26,202 nucleotides of DNA. Source: Marinospirillum sp. (GTDB taxonomy: Bacteria > Pseudomonadota > Gammaproteobacteria > Pseudomonadales > Halomonadaceae). The stretch lies in NCBI RefSeq assembly GCF_014859565.1, contig NZ_JACUUA010000032.1:1-26202 (forward strand). The letters are read 5' to 3'. A program made the translations under genes and the position numbers. Below, piece after piece: positions 23,062-26,202 of this stretch. The number at the start of each line of letters is the position of its first letter. The first letter of the stretch is position 1. Below the pieces are notes generated by a model, which did not search any database, was not told the DNA's origin, and worked only from the letters and a program-made list of their open reading frames with translations.

Positions 23062-24258
23062 ATGATTGAAGCAAAAACACCGGCCTTCTGGCGAGCTACT
23101 TTAGCGCTTTGCTGCGGCTCTTTCATGATATTCAGTAATCTTTATGTCACCCAGCCGTTACTGCCGGATTTTCAGCAGGCGTTTGGCATCAGCACCCTGC
23201 AGGCTAATGCTTCACTGGCGGTTGCCACACTAACATTGGGATTGTCCTTGTTGATCTACGGGCCGTTATCCGATGCACTGGGACGACGTGCCATCATGTT
23301 GATCACCATGGGGGGTGTGCTGGTATGTACCGCGGCACTGGCTTTTGCACCCAACTACTCCACATTGCTGGCATTGCGGGCTTTACAGGGGTTTTTGCTG
23401 GGCGGGTTGCCAGCCATTGCCATTGCTTACATGGGGGATGAGTTCAGTAAACGGGCTATGGCACTGGCGGTGGGTATCTACATCAGCGCCAACTCTCTGG
23501 GCGGCATCAGCGGGCGGCTGTTTTCCGGTTTTATAGCGGATCTGTTTGACTGGCGTGCCAGTTTTATTTCTGCTGCGGTGTTGTCCTTGGTGTGTCTGGG
23601 TATTTTCTGGTGGGCACTGCCTAAATCGCGGCATTTTGTACCCCGCACTCTCAGCCCGCCGCATATGGTCAGAGATTTGGGCGAGCATTTGCGTAACCCG
23701 CTACTGTTGATGGTTTATATCGTGGGCGGGCTGAATTTTTTTATCTTTGTCAACCAGTACAGCTATGTCACTTATTTGCTGGCTGCTGAACCTTGGTTGC
23801 TCAGCAGTAGCCTGCTGGGCATGTTGTTCCTGACCTACCTGACCGGCACTTGGGGGGCATCCATTTCTGGGCGAGTAGCACTGGTACTGGCACAACCCTT
23901 GTGTATGGCGCTGGGCATTTTGTTACTGATGACCGGCACACTGGTGATGCTGATTCCCAGCCTCTGGGCAATCATTGCTGGGTTATTCATCAATAGTTTT
24001 GGGTTTTTCTTCTGCCACTCCAACGCATCCAGCTGGGTCAGCCGTCAGGCACTAACAGCCCGCGCCAGCGCCAACGGCCTGTACTTGGTATTTTATTATG
24101 TGGGGGCCAGCAGTGGCGGATTTTATCTTGATCCCTTCTGGCGAGCGTGGCACTGGCCGGGAGTGATCCTGGCATCCCTGCTGGTGTTTGCTATCACCCT
24201 GTCCATCAGCCTGTGGCTGTGGCGTAAAGACCCAAGACCGTTGAGCCAGATCAGCTGA
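23062..24258 (+). CDS. MFS transporter (YnfM-like drug/metabolite exporter)
   Basis: A 398-residue 12-segment major facilitator protein. It shows the motif-A loop YGPLSDALGRR (about 75-85) between segments 2 and 3. The motif-C-like LGGISGRLFSGFIADLFDWR lies after segment 5. The overall sequence looks like the YnfM group of the 12-span exporters, starting SNLYVTQPLLPDFQ. Substrate unknown. The ribosome site is weak. It is divergent from the LysR gene and converges with the TauE/SafE gene 7 bp away. Confidence 0.88.
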   Translation: MIEAKTPAFWRATLALCCGSFMIFSNLYVTQPLLPDFQQAFGISTLQANASLAVATLTLGLSLLIYGPLSDALGRRAIMLITMGGVLVCTAALAFAPNYSTLLALRALQGFLLGGLPAIAIAYMGDEFSKRAMALAVGIYISANSLGGISGRLFSGFIADLFDWRASFISAAVLSLVCLGIFWWALPKSRHFVPRTLSPPHMVRDLGEHLRNPLLLMVYIVGGLNFFIFVNQYSYVTYLLAAEPWLLSSSLLGMLFLTYLTGTWGASISGRVALVLAQPLCMALGILLLMTGTLVMLIPSLWAIIAGLFINSFGFFFCHSNASSWVSRQALTARASANGLYLVFYYVGASSGGFYLDPFWRAWHWPGVILASLLVFAITLSISLWLWRKDPRPLSQIS

Positions 24259-24265
24259 TGGCAAC

Positions 24266-25024
24266 TCAAACCAGTGCATCCCAGACCAGCCGAATCGCCA
24301 GCAAAGTAAGAATGATATTGATGATGCGCCCGAAGTTGCGATTACTCAGCCGAGCCAGCAGTTGCAGCCCCATCCAGGTACCAAGGGCACCACTGATGAT
24401 CATCAGCAGCATCAAACCCAGCCAGTCCATAAACACAAAACCGGCAGCACCAAATACCAGTGCCTTGGGCAGGTGCTGCACACTCATGGCGGCAGCAAAG
24501 TTAGCTACGGTCCGGAAGCGATCCCCCTGATGTTGTTGCTTAACAAATGCAGCAACCAGTGGCCCGGTGGCACCAGCAAACATACTGATAAAAGTGGTGA
24601 TCAATGCAGCAGCAAAGGTGCCCAGTCGCCCTAACCCGATGGCTGGTACTTTGGGACCCCAGGTTAAGAACAGGATAAAACCGGCAATAGTCAGCTGTAA
24701 TACATGAACAGGCAGTTGCACTAGAAAAAGACTCGCCAGCCAGGCACCCAGTATTGCACCGGGAGTAAAAGCGGCCAGCAGTTTCCAGTCGATATCCTTT
24801 ACCGTCATCAAGGCACGATTGAGGTTGGAACCCAGTTGCACCATGCCATGTACAGGAATGATGGCGGCGGGTGGTAACATCAAAGCCATCACGGCCAGCA
24901 ATAACACACCACCACCCACACCAATACTGGCGGTAATAGCAGAGGTGAGGCCAGCAATCAGGATCAGAAAAGAAGCAGCAGCAATAGAGAGTTGATCAGG
25001 CAGTAGAGAGTCAATCAAAGGCAT
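24266..25024 (-). CDS. TauE/SafE-family membrane permease
   Basis: A 252-residue protein with about seven to eight hydrophobic segments and the family's glycine-rich first repeat ITASIGVGGGVLLLAVMALMLPP, followed by HGMVQLGSNLNRAL. TauE/SafE (formerly DUF81) proteins are proposed exporters of sulfite, sulfoacetate or similar sulfur anions; substrate here is unknown. The start at 25024 lies 5 bp after the lipoprotein gene with no clear ribosome site, so translation probably depends on the gene before it. Confidence 0.88.
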   Translation of the reverse strand: MPLIDSLLPDQLSIAAASFLILIAGLTSAITASIGVGGGVLLLAVMALMLPPAAIIPVHGMVQLGSNLNRALMTVKDIDWKLLAAFTPGAILGAWLASLFLVQLPVHVLQLTIAGFILFLTWGPKVPAIGLGRLGTFAAALITTFISMFAGATGPLVAAFVKQQHQGDRFRTVANFAAAMSVQHLPKALVFGAAGFVFMDWLGLMLLMIISGALGTWMGLQLLARLSNRNFGRIINIILTLLAIRLVWDALV

Positions 25025-25029
25025 TAATT

Positions 25030-25341
25030 TTAAAGACCGGCAGTACGCAGACAGTCATTGTATTCATCATAACGTCGGTCATAATCGATATCCTGCGCCA
25101 GAGTGCCGGGCAGACGGAATCCAAGACTGAAAATACCTGTAGAGGCCACAGCAAAATCGGTTGCAGACTGCAGGCCAGACTGCATGGAACAGCTCAGTTG
25201 ACTGGCCTGATGAGGAAGGAGCTGATCAGGGTCGAGTGCAAAAGCTCCGCCGGAGAAGTTCATGCTGCCACAGCCAACCAGCAGAGACATGGTTGCCAGA
25301 AGCAGGCAACCACATGTTTTATTTAAAATTTTGCACTTCAC
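25030..25341 (-). CDS. Small predicted lipoprotein
   Basis: A 103-residue protein with a lipoprotein signal: basic start (KCKILNK), hydrophobic core (LLLATMSLLV) and lipobox LLVGC at about 20-24, with Cys24 the expected lipidated residue. The mature part is short and soluble and ends DYDRRYDEYNDCLRTAGL. The start is chosen as GTG at 25341, because the upstream in-frame extension (to 25614) overlaps the divergent hydrolase gene and would put the signal peptide in mid-protein. I do not recognise the family. It is probably in one transcript with the TauE/SafE gene. Confidence 0.65.
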   Translation of the reverse strand: MKCKILNKTCGCLLLATMSLLVGCGSMNFSGGAFALDPDQLLPHQASQLSCSMQSGLQSATDFAVASTGIFSLGFRLPGTLAQDIDYDRRYDEYNDCLRTAGL

Positions 25342-25428
25342 TTGATCGTCACCACTGTTAATCTGTCTGTACACTATGCCTATGGTATCCTGACAGGCAG
25401 TATAGCTAAAGCTTTTTGGAGAAAAAAC

Positions 25429-26076
25429 ATGTTGAGTTATGAAATTATTCCAGTGACACCTTTTGCGCAGAACGCCACACTGGTCTGGTGTAATGAGACT
25501 AAAGAGGCCGCAATTATTGATGCCGGTGGCGAAGTGGATCGTCTGCTGGCGGCTGTTAAGCAACATGGGCTGAAACTGACCAAAATACTGCTGACTCACG
25601 GCCATATTGATCACGCCGGTGGTGCTGCAGATTTACACCAACAAACAGGTGTACCAGTGATCGGACCTCATCAGGATGACCGGTTCTGGTTGGATGGACT
25701 GGGGCAACAAAGCCGGATGTTTTCTTTCCCGGATGCCAAACCGGTCACGCCGGATCAGTGGCTGCAAGATGGTGATGAAATCCAGTTGGGCAAATCCACG
25801 CTGCAGGTACTGCATTGTCCCGGTCATACACCCGGCCATGTGGTTTTTTACGATGCAGAAAATCAAATTGCTCAGGTGGGTGATGTGTTATTTGCCGGCT
25901 CCATCGGTCGGACTGACTTTCCAAAAAGTAACCATCAGGATTTGTTGGATTCCATCCGCAACAAACTTTTTCCACTCGGTGATGAAGTGCGTTTTATTCC
26001 TGGCCATGGCCCTATGTCCACTTTTGGGGAAGAAAAGCACAGCAACCCGTTTGTAGGTAGTACCCAGTTTGGTTAG
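25429..26076 (+). CDS. Metallo-beta-lactamase-fold hydrolase, YcbL / glyoxalase-II-like
   Basis: A 215-residue metal-dependent hydrolase. Metal ligands are visible as THGHIDH (H57, H59, D61, H62), CPGHTPGH (third metal histidine), GDVLFAGSIGRTD (bridging Asp) and IPGHGP. The single-domain length and the SIGRTDFPKSNHQDL stretch fit the YcbL type II glyoxalase-like group, which cleaves thioesters such as S-lactoylglutathione. GGAG (25418-25421) precedes the ATG at 25429. An in-frame ATG at 25342 would add 29 residues of unrelated sequence and is not used. It is divergent from the lipoprotein gene and is likely core genome. Confidence 0.9.
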   Translation: MLSYEIIPVTPFAQNATLVWCNETKEAAIIDAGGEVDRLLAAVKQHGLKLTKILLTHGHIDHAGGAADLHQQTGVPVIGPHQDDRFWLDGLGQQSRMFSFPDAKPVTPDQWLQDGDEIQLGKSTLQVLHCPGHTPGHVVFYDAENQIAQVGDVLFAGSIGRTDFPKSNHQDLLDSIRNKLFPLGDEVRFIPGHGPMSTFGEEKHSNPFVGSTQFG

Positions 26077-26202
26077 CAAAATCCGCGTAAACCCTCGCCC
26101 AATCGGGCGGAGATATAAGCGGGAACCGCGCAGCGGTTCTAGTCCTGTGAAATATGACCTTGACGGTTTATAATGAAAGAAGTATATCAATGAGCACTGA
26201 AA
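26077..26202. other. Right-end intergenic stretch
   Basis: It contains two small hairpins, CGCCC-AATC-GGGCG (26096-26109) and GAACCG-CGCAG-CGGTTC (26123-26139), neither followed by a U-run. A promoter-like TTGACG-N17-TATATC lies at about 26160-26188. An ATG at 26190 could begin another plus-strand gene, but only four codons are inside the window, so no gene is called. Confidence 0.4.

Noticed and set aside
25342..25614. Extended N-terminus of the lipoprotein gene
   Set aside because: It overlaps the divergent hydrolase gene and would bury the lipoprotein signal in mid-protein.

Overview
The window is a nitrogen-fixation locus of the Azotobacter / Pseudomonas stutzeri type, in what looks like a moderate-GC gammaproteobacterium. 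The evidence is an adjacent nifL-nifA pair, a seven-gene rnf operon divergent from nifL, a NifA without the cysteine linker of oxygen-sensitive NifA proteins, a Shethna-II-like [2Fe-2S] protein, and gammaproteobacterial neighbours (YcbL-type hydrolase, RsxA-G-like Rnf subunits). I cannot name the genus.

Layout. Bases 1-5003 (minus): nifL > nifA > nifB > a dicluster ferredoxin that runs off the left edge. Bases 5004-5262: divergent control region with one perfect NifA site (TGT-N10-ACA) flanked by two sigma-54 promoters, for nifLA and for rnf. Bases 5263-10633 (plus): rnfABCDGEH, a membrane complex that makes low-potential electrons for nitrogenase. Bases 10634-11006: a broken FAD-oxidoreductase gene start and a bidirectional terminator. 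Bases 11007-17605 (minus): nifH-D-K-T, a small ferredoxin, nifY and two unrecognised nif-linked genes. Bases 17606-17886: second divergent control region, with one NifA site between the nifH promoter and the promoter of a SIR2-like gene. Bases 17887-19322 (plus): the SIR2-like gene and the FeSII-like [2Fe-2S] protein, each with its own sigma-54 promoter and terminator. Bases 19423-22077 (plus): modA-modB-modC molybdate transporter, with a sigma-54-type promoter before modA and a hairpin-rich repeat between modA and modB. Bases 22082-26076: probably ordinary chromosome (LysR regulator / divergent MFS transporter, TauE/SafE permease, small lipoprotein, metallo-beta-lactamase-fold hydrolase).

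How it works together. NifL senses redox/energy/fixed nitrogen and holds NifA in check; released NifA with sigma-54 turns on nifLA itself, nifB, rnf, nifHDK, the SIR2-like gene and FeSII. Rnf and the ferredoxins feed electrons to the nitrogenase reductase and to cofactor assembly; NifB makes the cofactor precursor; NifY-type protein handles cofactor or apo-enzyme; FeSII probably shields nitrogenase from oxygen; ModABC brings in molybdate. nifE, N, X, U, S and V are not in the window and must lie elsewhere if the cell fixes nitrogen with molybdenum.

Least explained are the SIR2-like protein co-controlled with nitrogenase, the two genes after nifY, and the apparent sigma-54 control of mod. Coordinates and motifs were read by eye; no database search was possible.
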